A stretch of DNA of 64,000 bases. Source: Paracyclopina nana (Eukaryota > Arthropoda > Copepoda > Cyclopoida > Cyclopettidae). The stretch is from NCBI GenBank assembly GCA_019096065.1, contig JAGUCH010000006.1, forward strand, positions 6,158,001 through 6,222,000, in the 5' to 3' direction. The notes under the pieces are model-generated. The model was not told the origin of the DNA and did not search any database. It saw only the letters and a list, made by a program, of their open reading frames with translations. The position numbers and the translations under genes are program-made. Positions 25,601 through 37,600 of this stretch are shown here, piece by piece (position 1 is the first letter of the stretch; every line of letters begins with the position of its first letter).

Positions 25601-28600
25601 GTGGATCTTGATGACTCAGAAGAGGACGTCTTCGTTGCCACCCAACTTTGACAACGATCAAGCCATCCATTCCAAGCAGAAATATAATAACAATAATGAC
25701 AGGCAAGCCAGAATTCGTTTTTCATTCATGCTGCAGTAATGAGGCAGATTTATATCTGAGGAAAAATGTTGCCAAAATGCAGATAGGAATCGCGGACATT
25801 AGTCAATATCATTTATTTGCTTTTTGGGTCATCGTCATAATAACCCCATTTATTACAGTCATTAGGACAGCCTTGGGCTTTATTTTTATACGTTTATGCC
25901 ATGGCAGGTGTTTTTTTACGATCTGTGTACAATGGTGATGATGGGTCATTTACCTCTCAAAATGAGGTCAAGATTAACGAAAATGATGAAGTTGGGTTGC
26001 AGTTTTAGCCTTAAAAAATTAAAAGGAAGGAGTGAGGTTGACATGGCTGGCTTTTTGACGGAAAAAACACTTGTTCCATCACTCGTTATCTCTCCACGTC
26101 CTTTTTATGTGCTCGTCTGCGTAGATAAATAAGAGGGGCTCGTCCGCGTTGCGAGGGGTAATAATCACGAGTACACTAAGTACACATGTGAATTCCACTC
26201 GTATGCTCAAAATATTTCCACATGAATGTAGTTCCTGAATAAATAAAAAAATGTTACCCTTGCCTTGGGGTATTTTTTTCGCCTTCACACAATAAAAGAA
26301 GCATCAGCCTCGGAGGCTGAAACTTTGGTGCAGAAGAAGGCTTGACAAAGTAAACAGCCTCAAAATGAGATGTAGCCCCAAAAATTGACCCTTGGGGCAT
26401 TTTTCGCCCACTGTGGCGTCATGACGTTGTAGGAATGATTTCAAAGCGCTTCAGCAAAGTTGCGCGCTCAGTTGGCCGACGAGCTGCTTTAGTCGGCCGC
26501 GTCATGTCGTCCCGATAAGTGTTGAAAAGCATCAAGATGCCGGTGATTTTTGGCTCTTTTGAGACCTCGCTGCGAGGCCAGGACTCCCCGAGGCCAGACA
26601 GGAAAGTGCTGCACAAAGGCTGCTCCGGACATTTGCACGGGCATGGAGTGAAAAAAGAACGAGCCTCGAGGACGCCCGAGTTCAAATTCAGCAAAAATTG
26701 CTGCAACGAGGAGGGAGGAGGCTGCTCCTCGAGCGACGAGGCCCAGCCTCGGAGGTCGCAGTCCTCGGAGTACACGCGCTTCTCCACTCCCATCACTAGA
26801 CGCTCGACCTCGTCCAATTCAGCCGTGGCAGAGAGGCTGTACAACTCGCCCACGAAGGCCACGACAGCCAAAGTGCGAGCCGAGAGGACGGCCTCGGATG
26901 GCCTCAAAATGGCGGCTGATTTGCACGGCGGCAGCGGCGCGAATAATGTCCACTACAACAGTCTTCCTCGGAGACTTAAACGATCGGCGAAAAACGGCAG
27001 CGCTGAAGAAGAAGACTCTGGTCACTTTAGCAGCTCTGAGGACAACAACGAGTTTTTGGCCAGGCATGTCGTTGACCTCGTCACGGGCCATGCCAATCGA
27101 AAGCAGAACTTGATCCATGGCACCTCAGATGACGAGCTCTCCATGGAGGAATTGCGGAGAAAGCAGAGGCAAGAGAGGCGGGATTATCTGCAGCAGAAAA
27201 CGCGAAGAGAGTCCCCGTCCCCCGTGAAAAACGGAGAAAATGGAGGCCGAGGCCGGAGGTCGTCTGACGAGACCTCCGATTCCTCCTTTTCGCCTCCGGC
27301 CTCGCCGACTTGCCGGTCAGCCTCGAATAAAATGTGGGGCAGCAGGTCTGCGGTGGCGAGCGGCAAACCGAGGCCCCGGTCATCTGGCAGCAATAGCTGT
27401 GCGTACGCTTTTGGCTCGAGCACCAAAAGATTCCTGGAGGAAAAGAAGCTGCCCAAAATGATGATGAGCCCATCACCAGAATTGGGCCGCACTCTGAGTG
27501 ATCCAAGAAATGGTGGACCGTTGAGCAGGCAGCATTCGCGTGAGAACAAGCAAGAAATTGCCAAGGCATGGCTCAGATTCAAGGAAGACATTGAGGCTGC
27601 CATGCAGAAAAAGCCCAACAGTGGCTACTACAAGGATTTGGCGGACATGATGACCACCAAAATGGAAATGCTCAACGATGAGAAGGTAAATGAAAGTTTG
27701 ACTGACGCGTTTCGATGCGTACATGAATGGGTCGTGTTGCACGAGTTTGCATACATTTAACCCTAATTCTTGGGCAATGCGAAGGCTCCAGATGATCGAT
27801 GTGCTCCAGCACGTTTTCCAGCTCGAGCGTTAATAAGGCCATTTCGGCCACCAAAATCGATTTTCAAGCCGTCGAAATGGAGCACACTTCTGTTGCTGGC
27901 TAATGCGAAACCCTTGAGATCCCAATTCGTCATGGGCCATTAAAACACTTTTTCTTGTCGTCGCCGCGAAACTTTTGTCGTCTTCGCCATATGTGTTTCA
28001 TTACGGTGTAATTGTTTGTGGCCAATTCATTGTGTGTGTGAGTGGAGGTTCTTTTCATCTGAGTGGGTGGACATGAAACAGATAATGAGCTCTGGTGGTC
28101 TTCTTTGTCTGCAGGTGCTGGCATCACCTCAAAAATAGGCCCCTAAAGAACTATCCGTAAAAACCCTCGTGATTCGTGAATGTGCTGACTTTGCTGAAAG
28201 TGTCAATATTGAAAGTTTGTTTCTTTTTCCACCACTTTCTATTTTCTTTGGCGAATGAACTATTGCAAAATGTACGATTCAAGCTTTGTCAAAACATGCT
28301 TGGTGTGGCCACCATGTGGGAATAATGCTTGTGCTGTTGTTGTTGTTGTCTGTGAAAACAAAGTGTTAGGGATACCAGCTAACTCATCATGAGCATAAGT
28401 GAATGAGTGATGGACCCACATGTGAATTTTTGTAAACAAAAAACTGGTTGATTTTAATTTTTTCAAATGCAATGCTACCAAATGCTACATGAAAGGATTT
28501 GCACAGAGTCAAATTCAGTTTCTCTTGGCGGATGATTTACGATAAGAAAATGTGTGACTGTAATGACCTGCTGCGAATTGGGGTCTCAAGGGTCGCTCAT

Positions 28601-31600
28601 TGCTAGGCAATGCATGTGTTCTCCATCTTGCTAACTCGTAGCTCATTATTGGTGGACACAAATGAGCTTATAAACACCTGGGCTGAAAAACTCGAGGAAC
28701 ATACTACGTAGATCATCAGCAGCAACGCAAAGCCACACCCACCTACTATAGCAAAGATGATGATGATCATGCGTTGGTTAAATCTATTTTTCGGCCATTT
28801 TTTCTCAGCTGTGGTAGCAACTTGGTTGCAAAACTTGCTGCTCCTCTATGAAGGCCCACACATGTTTTGGTTGTTGTTTTTTTACCCCTCAAGTGCCAAA
28901 GCATGACTTTCTACTTAGCTCTCCCACCTTATAAGCAAACTGTATTTTTCCTTTGAAATATTTCATCTCTTGACACTTTGATTTTTTCTGCCAGACCCCT
29001 GCCAATTCTGCTTGGCAATCTATGTAAAAAAAGGCTTTTTGGGGTGTGTGACGTCTGATCATGAGTTATGGGAGTCCATAATTTGTTTTCTCTCTGTCTC
29101 CAATTGTTGTCTTGTCTCTGTCCATTTGCAAATCTCCTTGCTATTTATTGTTATCTGTCAAGCACGCTACCAACAACACGAGACAATCTGCCCACGTGCT
29201 CATGTGCTTATCGAAATTTGGACAAATATTGGCAATTCCAACGTTGCCAAAATTCGTGCCTCACGAGCCATCTTTTTGTTTTAAGCTATTTTAATTTTTC
29301 TCACGAATTTATTTTTTCCTACTTCGTTGAAAACAATTGAGTATGACAAATTGGGAGTGAAACAATGGCGTGGTAATCATCAGCAATCCTTGCTTAGCCA
29401 GCCCACTTTGATTTGGGCATATTTGCAAGCAGATGACCGCCCCCACAAATCGTTGTTTGGCTTAATTTGTTATTTATTCAAAAACTTTTTGTGGGAGCTG
29501 TCTTTTCAAATTACCAGTTTTTTGGTCTCTCCTAAAATAGCTGCAGGCAAAATGTTCCTACACACACTGACTCAACATGCTGAAAATCATGAAAAATTGC
29601 CCCTTTTTGCCCCCACTGTGGTGTTTGTAGTTAAAAAAAAACAGCCATTCCTCGTCGTTGTGTTGTAGGTATTTTGTGGAAAACAGACTTTACTATAATT
29701 GGGTAGTAAACAGAAAATTTTTGCTGGCATTGATCACGTAGGCGTGAAAACTTGAGATTCTTGTGACGTGGGATGAGAAGAAGAATGGATTGGGTCATTC
29801 CTCTATTATATGCGCAGTGGGCGTGTCACTGTGCTACTGGACAATGCGACACTCCATATGACATCATTGTACTCGATAATGAGCCTTGGCCTCTCAGAAT
29901 AATTTTCATTATGATACTGAAAAGCCCAACCCCATTCCATTTTTCATGAACATGAAAATCACGATGGACGACATCTGTCAGAAAAAGTGAACTTCCCAAA
30001 ATAATTTGCCCACTCTTGCCCTCATGATAACCTTGAATTTTTCCTCTCGCGATCACATCATGATGAATTCTCATTATTCCATTTATTTTCAATTTCAGGT
30101 AAGCCGCAAATTTCTGCGTTAAATGCGCATGTGTCTGGATAAGTATGGTGGGAAAAGTGTCGTTTTCTGTCGTGATGCCTCGAAAATTCTTATCTCTTCT
30201 TGTTTTCGGCACTTTTTGTGCCAAAATGGCCGCCCCGCTTTCACCCTTCCCCATTGACGATGATCTGGCTTTTAAGAATGTCGTGAGGGGTTTTGAGAGC
30301 ACGATTTCTACTTTGATCAGAGATGCATTTGGGAATGATAGTGGAATGTTTTTATGGACAAACTTAATGAAGCCTTTTGGCGTGATAACCAACGGAACCG
30401 CGCGTTCAAATCTCCATCCGACCACTTTGAAAAAGTAGAGCTCAGAGTGTAGCAAAAAAACACCACTTTCATTTCGTTACACTGACTGGAAATAATGGAT
30501 CCTTTATGGCCAAACTGGGATAAACACCAAGATAATTTGACCCCTGTGCATCAAAACACTTCCCTGTATTCACTCTTGTAGAGGTCAATTTTTTTGGCTG
30601 CACGCTTCAAAATGTGCGTGCAATCAAAACAGGATATTTGCAGCGTTGGAAAAAATAGCCATGTTGACTAATGCGGTGGGCTGAAATTGAAAGCATTTGA
30701 GCAAAGTTTGAAGTTAGGCCCACAAATATGACACGCAACCTTAGCAGCGGCTATTCTTATTATAGGCCTCATGATAGGCATAATCTTCCCAATTTGGAGG
30801 AGTCGACGAATTTTGGTATGCAAAACGATGCTGCCAAGCTTACGAAGTAAATTGTTGTGTAATTGAGGAGGTTTTTGGAAGAAAGAACAACAACAACTGG
30901 TTTTTTCCCCTCCTCCTCCATCTTTTTAACTTGACTTCATTTGCGTTGGCGAACTTGGCAAAAAGCATAGCATTACTTTTTGGTCAAATCTTATAGTATT
31001 ATCATGTCAAAATATCAGCTAATGGTGGAATACTCTCAGCATGATATTTGAGTGTTTTCAACGCTCATTACCAAGATTATGCCGGGAAAGAAAAAAGCAT
31101 TCTTGAGCATCATCATCCACGTTATTCATCATGATCCTAATTGAAAATTGCCCTTTCAATGTAAGGAGAAAGTTTTTTTTCAAGACCAGAAAAAAGGACT
31201 TGTCATGTGGGGAGGTCTGATAAGATAGCTAGATGAAAATGACATTGGCATTTCCCAACCCTAATTAGGGTAGTCATAACAGTTAGTGCTTCGAGAGAGA
31301 AAAAAAAGCGTAGTAGAGATCGTAGACGTGAATGCCAAATGAGCCAGCATGTTCCGGTCATTTGTACGGTAATTTCTCAGTCCTCCTCCTGCAATTAAAA
31401 TCCGCCCTACGCTGAACAAAAAAGGCCCCACCGCTGCCACCCATTCGAATTCCTGCACGTCGACCTACTCTACAAATTTAGGGCTAGGGACAAAATCACC
31501 CAATAGCACACAACAATAATGGTCAAAAATGGCTTCCTGGCTTTAGACTACGATTAACAGGCCCATTTTGAGCCGATAGATACATAAAGGAAGCAGGTAA

Positions 31601-34600
31601 TATTTACGGCCATATACATGTAGACATGCTTGCGTATAATATGTGCATATTACCATGTGCCTTATTGGGAGCTCATCATCTCTCGTTTAAATGTCAAACA
31701 GCTCGTGTTATAATTAGAGTGTTGCAATATTTTTAAAGATTTCTAAAATTGCCCTGTCAGGATCTCACGTTTTGGGTCAATTTCCTCCTTGGTGCAAAAG
31801 GATTGCTCAACAGTGTATTTTTTGCCCTCTTACAACTTCGAGTCATTATTCACTCCTTGCAATTCTGGAATGTGCCGTTTTCTTTAAAAAAATTTCTAGC
31901 TTGAGTAGCGTTTTCTTTGGACCACCCTGTATTCGAGCTGGTGCAATATTTTCCATACAAAATGACGTGAAGCTCGTAAAAAAGCGGATTGTCACGATCA
32001 GTTCTGACTCTAGTGGGACCAGACAATTAAGTGAAAATGTCATGCAGAATTCCCACAAGCATGTCATGTCAAAAAAGGCTGAGTTTCTCTGGCCGAACGG
32101 GTTGCTCTATTGTTGCAAAAACTGAGACAATTCAACGGAACAGCAGCAATAAAATGCTGGTTGGACAAGATTGGACGCCTCCCTTTGAAAAAACGCGAAT
32201 TAGGTTACCTCTGCACAGCAAAGCTTCCATTTTTTGCCTTGGCTAGGGAGTGGTAGAATAGAAACTGATCTTGATTGTGAAAGCTAACTTTGTTGTTGCA
32301 TTCCTCCTATTTGGACGCCCTTTTAGCTTTGCAAAGTTGTAATGAAAACAAATTGAGCAATTTGTAAAGAGGAAGGTTGTGTGAATTTAGGTTTGTATCT
32401 TCTTGTTGGTGTACAACATTGGTCATGTCATTTATCAACATCTTCAGACTTTTTGGCCATTAATGCCCTTATGGGAATCGGGTTTTTTTGCCCAGACACG
32501 AGACAACTTGTAATTTCTTCATTCATTTCACTTTGGACGTAGTTTTAAAATATCTCGGCATAATTCATTTCCGCCTCTTTTTTTCCACTCGAGTTGCCTT
32601 TTTTGATTCAATTAGCTATAAGGCTGCAATTTGGCCATAGCGTGATAATTGGCAAGTACTCGATAAAATAGAATGTCGAGTGTCCACATCGACTCAAGAA
32701 GTGCGTTGGCATTTCCTAGCGAAGCCGTGAAATGAACGCCGAAATTACATGTTGTCATGTGGCTGGCCAAAAAACCGATTCCCAAATAGGCCTTAATGGC
32801 CAAAAAGTCCGGCCATGTTGATAAGTGGCCCTTTTTGACCATTGTTGCACTTGGACAATTGCTTCCGCAATTCCCAATTCTTGAGCCCATTCCTCCACGT
32901 GACTCGCAATAATTGAGCCTGATTTGGAATCCCCTTGCGAATTTGAGACGTTTTCGTATTTGGACATCGATGAACTTTACGCTTCTCTTGTTAGCAACCT
33001 TCCAACAAGGTTTGACATGGCACAAAAAATAAGCGGGCCTGAAAATGAATGTTGTGGCCCACTTTGAAAATATTTGCAGGAAAAAGGAAAAAATGTTTTC
33101 CAAAGTTCAAAGCTGACTACTCAAATTACAATGGAGGCTTTTAAAATGATGACCGCCGCGCGCGGTCTCTTTAATCCTTTGTAGCCGGAATTTTAGGCCT
33201 TGTGTGTGTGACCTTTTTGTCAATAGATAAAAGGAGATAAATTGCTCTAATGAAGTTAGTGAATAGGGGAACAAATGGGGCCATCGATAGGGGCCGTTGA
33301 TAACCCGCCATTTTTGGGCATAACTAAACTACCTTTCTGTAAAACTACTTCTCTATTTATGCTATACTCCACCATTCAGAGCACACTGGGCTGGAAGAAT
33401 GAGCAATTTCAATTGACCTTTATTTGGGCCAATTTCTTGCAATGATGCATTTGCAATCTTTTTTCTCGTGAAATGGATGCTTGAGATGCATATGTAGTTT
33501 CGAAGCAATTGTGCACGGCTCAGTACGCGTAAGCAGTATGAGTCATCAAACCGGAAGATGAGGAGGCCGACGCATTGGGTCTACATCTCAAAACGCAATC
33601 ATAGTCCAAAAGACCCGCAAGCTACTGGAATGCACAACGGGCAAAAAAGAGTCTACCATATACCTTTTTTCGATCTGACAATTGAGAGCAATTTTGTGTA
33701 GCCATTCTGGTTTATTTTTCATCATTAAAAATCAAATATAACTTGAGTTATTATTTAAGTGTTTCTAATTTTGGGGGATTTTGTGTGCTAATTTTTGCTA
33801 GTTTGTCGTCGAACTAATTTTGGGCTTAGCCAGCCTATTTCCTATGGTTTAATTTACTGCTAATTGGAAATGGCTTGGCCCAGTGTGCAAAGTGGCATTT
33901 GCTTAAGCACTTCTCTTGGAAACTTGCGATTTTGAGTTGCCATGTCATTCTGCAAAATTGTTCCGCGTAAGTGCATTTTGTCATCGAGACGCATCGAATC
34001 TCGTCAATGCGAGTTTTGTTATTTATCACATGTTGCGAAGCAAAAAATGAGAACTTTGATAGATGGCTGGTGAGTGGCCATCAATTGCAAGAAAAGAGAT
34101 GCTTATTTCCTTCTATGGTCAAATGATAATGGGTGGTATTTTTTCATCGGGGGACCTAAAAGCCACGTTATCATAACTATAGGGGGATATAATTTCAAAA
34201 ATGGACGATTTGCATCAGGACATTTCCTGGGCTTGATGCATCATTGTCAGCTTCGTCTTTCAATTTTGCAATACTCAATGAGAGCAGGTGATCGGTTTTT
34301 TGCACCGCCCTGGCAAAGATATTGACAATTGAGCGCAGTGATTTGGCAAGCTGTAGGAAGTGTGCGCATGCTCCATTTGGTGCCAAAACTGAAATTGTCT
34401 CGCTCTTTTTTACTTGTTCATCTTGAAGATCTTTACAATAGCTTTCTCTTGAGCATCTCTTGCTTCATCAAAATTGTTTGCCGAAATCGATCAGGGCTCA
34501 TTTGACATTCATGAAATCTCGGTATACTTTTCTTTTTCCAGTAGCTGAGCTGGGCCTTTGAAAGTAGACGAGCGAGGCACTGGTGTCAAAACCTCGAAGG

Positions 34601-37600
34601 CTTGAAGTCGAAAACAAGGCACTCTGTCAATGTGCAACTTTAGCTGCTATTTATCACTTCACAGTATATAGTGCCATGAGCGATCATCAGTCCTCGCCAA
34701 ATGGCAGCAATCTTTGGTAGATATCAATCGCGAAGCGGAAGCCTCTGACCTGTAAATGATGTTGCTGCTGATGCATCATCGGTGATGGTGAAATCAGCCT
34801 TAAGCAAATCAATTAAAAATATCACACATGTTCAAGAAGGAAGAATTTTGAAATGTCGCATTAATGAACCGCGTGGTTTTAAACGATGTCAACAAAAGAT
34901 GAAAAAGGTCGTGATCCCATTCTTTACATATGCATAAATCCTACTTCAACTTGTGAAAAATCGCCCATAGGAAGTCGAATCCTAGTTTTCCGCATTTTTG
35001 GGATGCCGGCTGAGCTAACGTGACGTCATCAGCGCGTGAGCGGAGTTACCCAGTTTTCGTTAGAGCTACAAGAAGTGAAGTAAAATAAGTGGTCTAAAAG
35101 AGTCAACTTTCTCTTATGATAAAGCCACTTTTTCAGCAATTGCCATTCGAGTAGCACTTTTAATTTGTGCTTTACTTGCCCAAAAGCAAGCCCGAAGGCC
35201 AGCCTAACTTTCTCAAAAAAATTGAATTTCAAGCGAAATAAGGCTTAAAATATGGTACAATGGTAATATAGTTTGGTGTTTTTACTCCAACACACTAGCT
35301 TAGATAGCAAAAATCCCACCTTTCAGAAAATAATTAAGAGAAAAAGCTATAAAACAGTTTTGGGATGCCCAACGTAAGAAGTGATCGGGCATCCAAAATG
35401 TTCTATTTGTTGCCGGTAGGATAGATATGAACATGTTTACTGTTTCCTATAGCTTAGAAGTGCAACGTCGGAAGCCTGAGACTTCCTGCCTTGATGATTT
35501 GATTTAAATGCCATTACAGATGCTGAGGTCAAACTTACTTTCATGAAGTGTTCACTATAATTGCTCTCAATTTCAGTGTTGCCTCCTTGATTGATGCCTA
35601 TAAAGCAATTTTGAGTTCCCTTTTTTAGACTTTTTGACACCTGACCTATTTAGCATTTGATAAATGGCTCGATCTGCCATTCCAGATTGTCGTATTTGGT
35701 CTTGACTGTGAGTGAGAAAAACTGTCTTCCTCTCAGTGTAGTACACTTCTTAAAAAATATGGTCTTTTCATATAGGTAGTTTATCTGTCATCAAGAATGC
35801 ATAGGTGCCAAAAATGGCTGATGCTTTTCTCAATCACGTGTGGGTGCTTTGAAAATATTGGTGATAAAAGAGGACTTCCTTTTATTATATTAGTCTATGA
35901 TCAAAATATCAAGTTTGTCAGCTAGAGTTAAAAAATGGATGCAGGAAGAATTCTCGAGAGATCTCCATTTCTGATATAACTGTGTTGCACATTCCTGCAA
36001 CCCTTGGCACATTTTTTTCGTAGGCTGCTGAACTTGATTCAGATGTGCTGCTAAAAAATAAATAATCACGACTTATAAAACGGGCGAATTCTGTGCCTAA
36101 ATCGAGTAAAGTGGCCCAAGGATCACTTTGCTTCCTCACGTACTAAACTAAATATGCAGGCTCAATTTTATGTCGCGTTCATCTACATCCTTTTTTGAAG
36201 AGTTTGTTAATTTTTTTGTAATGATGGGTGAACACCATATGGGTTCCAATCATCATGTCTTGCGTTTTCAGCTTGGTTTTTTAAAAGCTACAAATCCATT
36301 TTTAATGATGATCAAGTCCAAATAAGTCCATCTTCCAGTCATCTTCTTCTTCCTTTTGGAAGTGTTTTTTGCTGTGCGATGCAATTTATAATAGTGCTAA
36401 TAGGAAGTCCCTGCAGATATCCCCCAATTGTTGTCCCATCTCTCGCGTGCACAGTGGGCCATTTTGACGATGGAAGCCCCATTTCTTATAATTGAGCGCG
36501 CCATCTTGAAATTTGAGCCAAGTGTGATTTTTCATATTTTTTCAACCACACAATTCTCCATTGTGGTCCGCTATTTTGAGCAACAACTGCATTTCTGCTG
36601 ACCTTCCTGGTCGTGACCTTCAACGACGGAATTGTTTCAGGTTTGGACAAGTTGCCCGCTCAAAAAAGAACGGTTACACCATTCTAAAAAATCAAACTAA
36701 AATGTTGCTTGTATTAAAAAAGAAAAATCTACAGCACTAGAGGAGTTTTCTCCTCCAAAATAAAGTGTACCGTAAAAGTTATATACTGGTATAAAATTGC
36801 AATAGGTGGCACTCCTTATTGTACTATAAAAGCGGTTTTTCGTATCAAAGCTTGATGATCCTCGTGGATTCGAATAATAATACTGGTTGAATAACGTGCC
36901 CAAACCTTAGCCCTGAGCACTCACAAATACAAAGAGCAGCCATTGAGTTGGTATAGGATGTAAAAGAGGAGCCGCATCTTCACTTTCATGATTAAAAATG
37001 AAATCAATTGTGTGAAAATTGATAATTAGCAAAATTGAATCGAATGTGTGCATAAACTCACAATGTGGTGTTTTTTAAGGATTGCTGGAAAGTAATTTAA
37101 GCTTTACCAGAAATTTTGAGCTTTTCTTCTTTGAAATGCAAGTTTTTGTTTGCCCTTGATGATTGAAAACTGGAAAATCACTGTTTCCCTTGACTTGCGT
37201 GGGTGTTATTGGTGGTGTTGCTGCTGAATTAATCATCGATTTTCGCCCCCATTTTAAGGGTCAGCTGCTGTTCAAGGTGTGGTGTTGTAGTACCCCAACT
37301 GAATGCATCAGTTTTCAAGGGGTGCCCAGGGGCAAAATCATGACTCAAAAAAGCCTCGCTTTGATGCTTCAACTAAATAAATAAAGCCCACTACTATGAG
37401 CATGAATTCTTGTTTGATTTTTCGAGTGCTTGTTAGTAAATAAAAGCAGTCGAGCAAGATTATAGCAAAAGATCTCTTATGCTGGAATTGCTCACTGTCA
37501 GCTGTTGCGGAGGCTCCAAAATTGATCCTCAAAGATTATAAGCAGAGTGGACACTGTTTAAGAGGCTCAAATGTCAAATTGCGTCAATTTGCAAAAGTGG

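Larger units (their letters stand above)
17927..26536. other. Myo18 intron, middle part
   Basis: About 8.6 kb with no supported exon. It holds the upstream region of the chitinase, a (CG)n tract at 18275-18289, a second at 24531-24543, CTCF-like motifs at 20208-20223 and 20255-20271, a degenerate inverted repeat (about 22410-22540 against 22955-23085), and CACTGTGGG-type motifs at about 18101, 19712, 21374, 25250 and 26406. Scattered ORFs of 60-110 codons look random. Confidence 0.6.

Noticed and set aside
29826-30455. 209-codon minus-strand ORF in the Myo18 intron
   Set aside because: No ATG-proximal signal peptide or domain, mixed composition and no splice or polyadenylation context. It overlaps another ORF on the other strand, as expected in a stop-poor stretch.
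35021-35028. TGACGTCA palindromes (also at 53186-53193) as CRE promoter elements
   Set aside because: Perfect words, but one is mid-intron with no start site nearby and the other is inside the transposon. No further support.
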